DNA of 64,000 nt from Alphaproteobacteria bacterium. GTDB lineage: Bacteria; Bacteroidota; Bacteroidia; Bacteroidales; FEN-979. This document shows positions 62,667 through 64,000 of the stretch, in pieces. Positions within the stretch are counted from its first letter, which is position 1. Each line of letters starts with the position of its first letter. The stretch covers positions 1-64,000 of the forward strand of contig SACF01000003.1 in the NCBI GenBank assembly GCA_009928665.1, read 5' to 3'. The translations under genes were made by a program, and so were the position numbers. The notes under the pieces are model-generated. The model was not told the origin of the DNA, made no database searches, and saw nothing but the letters and a program-made list of their open reading frames with translations.

Positions 62667-63872
62667 ATGGCAGACGATAAAGTATTAAAGGTTTCTAAAG
62701 ATGTTTCGTGGGTTGGAGTGCTTGATTATGATATCATCACCTTTGATGTGGTCATGGAGACCAAGTACGGTACAACTTACAATTCTTATTTCATCCATGC
62801 CGGGAAGAAAGCCGTTGTTGAAACAGTTAAGGAAAAATTCTGGGATACCTGGATTGCAAAGCTGAGGCAGGAGGGAGATCCCTCAGAAATCGAATATATC
62901 ATCGTTAATCACACGGAACCGGACCATTCGGGGTGTTTGGCCCGGTTGCTTGATCTTGCGCCCAATGCCACCGTCGTGGGGAGCGGAAATGCCATCCGGT
63001 ACCTGAAAGACCTTACCGGGCGCGAGTTTCGTAATCTGGTGGTCAAAGATGGCCAAACCCTTGATCTGGGAAACAAGACCCTCCGGTTTATTGGAGCTCC
63101 CAACCTTCACTGGCCCGATTCCATGATGACCTACCTCGAGGAAGACCAGGTTCTTTTTACCTGTGATATTTTTGGGGAGCATTATTGCAACGAACATGTC
63201 TTTGATGACCTGGTCGGCAATTTTGATGATGCATTCCGCTACTATTTCAACGTGATCATGAGGCCATACAGCAAGTTCATGTTACAGGCCATCGAACGGA
63301 TCCGGCCGCTTGAGATCAAGGCTGTATGTCCGGGTCACGGCGCCGTGCTCCGGACCGACTGGAAAAAATATGTCGATCTTTCGGAACAGTACGCCCGGGA
63401 GGCGCTCGGATATCCACTGTCGAAAAGGGTTTTCATCGGCTATGTCTCTGCATACCACAACACCGGACTGATCGCCTCCATGATCGCTGAAGGGATACGG
63501 CAGGCGGGCGATATCGAAGTAGATCTTTGCGATATCGAAAAAATGGACCCGGCGATCCTTGAAGAAAAGCTGATCGAGGCATCGGCCATCATGCTGGGAT
63601 CGCCCACTTTTAACCAGAATATTTTATTGCCCGTTTACCAGGTCTTTGCACTGATCAACCCGATCCGCGATAAAAACAAACCCGCTGCTGCCTTCGGATC
63701 TTACGGATGGAGCGGTGAAGGATCGCGGATTATCACCACAACCCTGACCAACCTGAAACTGAAGGTCCTCGATGAAGGACTGATGGTGAAGTTCACCCCG
63801 CACCACGAATTAAAACAGCGCTGTATCGATTATGGTTTGAAATTTGGCAAATTCATGATGGAAACAGCCTGA
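62667..63872 (+). CDS. Flavodiiron protein (FprA-type oxygen/NO reductase)
   Basis: 401 aa. The metallo-beta-lactamase-like diiron domain has ligands H82, E84, D86, H87 in [10 protein letters not shown]148 in APNLHWPD, D167 in CDIFGEH and H224 in PGHGAVL. A C-terminal flavodoxin domain (from about 255; [18 protein letters not shown], and [17 protein letters not shown]) binds FMN. These cytosolic enzymes reduce O2 to water or NO to N2O in anaerobes, with electrons from rubredoxin. It lies alone after parC; the 128 bp after it hold only a -7 box-like TATTTTTG (about 63879-63886) and no clear gene. Confidence 0.95.
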   Translation: MADDKVLKVSKDVSWVGVLDYDIITFDVVMETKYGTTYNSYFIHAGKKAVVETVKEKFWDTWIAKLRQEGDPSEIEYIIVNHTEPDHSGCLARLLDLAPNATVVGSGNAIRYLKDLTGREFRNLVVKDGQTLDLGNKTLRFIGAPNLHWPDSMMTYLEEDQVLFTCDIFGEHYCNEHVFDDLVGNFDDAFRYYFNVIMRPYSKFMLQAIERIRPLEIKAVCPGHGAVLRTDWKKYVDLSEQYAREALGYPLSKRVFIGYVSAYHNTGLIASMIAEGIRQAGDIEVDLCDIEKMDPAILEEKLIEASAIMLGSPTFNQNILLPVYQVFALINPIRDKNKPAAAFGSYGWSGEGSRIITTTLTNLKLKVLDEGLMVKFTPHHELKQRCIDYGLKFGKFMMETA

Positions 63873-64000
63873 TCAAATACTATTTTTGCATTTTTGTTGT
63901 TATGATCCTGGCAGATGGGAGTTTACATGATTCAGTTAAAACCAAAGACCGCTTAACATCAGGAACCTGTGACAATGCGTCAAAATGCTTCGAATAAACT

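Noticed and set aside
63902..63997. Short ORF starting at the ATG near 63902
   Set aside because: About 31 codons with no family features; it ends just before the window edge and is not convincing.
1..64000. CRISPR array
   Set aside because: No regularly spaced direct repeats of 25-40 bp were seen, and no cas gene is present.

Overview
The window reads as a Bacteroidota chromosome (Bacteroidales-like). The evidence is repeated TAnnTTTG promoter boxes, almost no Shine-Dalgarno sites, type IX secretion (T9SS) C-terminal sorting domains, BACON, LruC and DUF3078 family proteins, a Bacteroidota-type integrase/RteC-like pair, and lipoproteins with short lipoboxes. Two kinds of DNA meet near 22.73 kb.

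Bases 1 to about 22,730 are an AT-rich integrated island. Its right end carries a tyrosine recombinase (21213-22544), an RteC-like gene, an excisionase-type HTH gene and a primase-polymerase/DUF3987 gene (17311-19647). No relaxase or conjugation genes are visible. Just outside the integrase, a tRNA-like 3' end (22713-22732) followed by an intrinsic terminator (22753-22790) is the best candidate attachment site, possibly a tRNA-Leu gene. The cargo is defence-like. A tightly packed minus-strand run holds a possible clamp-like protein, a type III Mod methyltransferase, a type III Res helicase-nuclease, a 72-aa protein, a DndD-like SMC ATPase and a HerA-like ATPase. It continues into a STAS-GHKL ATPase, a stand-alone STAS-like (DUF4325) protein and a PIN-domain nuclease. 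An XRE-ImmA regulator pair with its own promoter and inverted repeat follows. Other cargo is a proteasome-like Ntn hydrolase, a dead IS1-family transposase, a membrane protein of unknown role, and a structured group II intron-like RNA at the left edge.

Bases 22,730 to 64,000 are ordinary, more GC-rich chromosome. 23.3-28.3 kb is a TPR protein / membrane glycosyltransferase-like protein / LpxD run. 32.4-48.4 kb is an alpha-glucan locus: two lipoprotein GH13 enzymes, a CBM48-like esterase, two SLC45/GPH-type MFS transporters, a SusA-like GH13, MalQ, a secreted three-repeat glucan-binding-like T9SS protein and GlgB. No SusC/SusD pair is present. The locus would cut glucans outside or at the cell surface, import oligosaccharides by MFS carriers, and rework them with MalQ and GlgB. 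The rest holds a hybrid histidine kinase, envelope proteins, MscL, a BACON-repeat T9SS protein, tRNA-Arg(TCT), an isochorismatase-family hydrolase, a GyrA/ParC-family topoisomerase subunit and a flavodiiron protein.

The most interesting part is the nine-gene minus-strand run at 2.6-13.2 kb. It combines type III restriction-modification with Dnd-like ATPases and a likely partner-switch module feeding a PIN nuclease. I do not recognise a named system with this composition.
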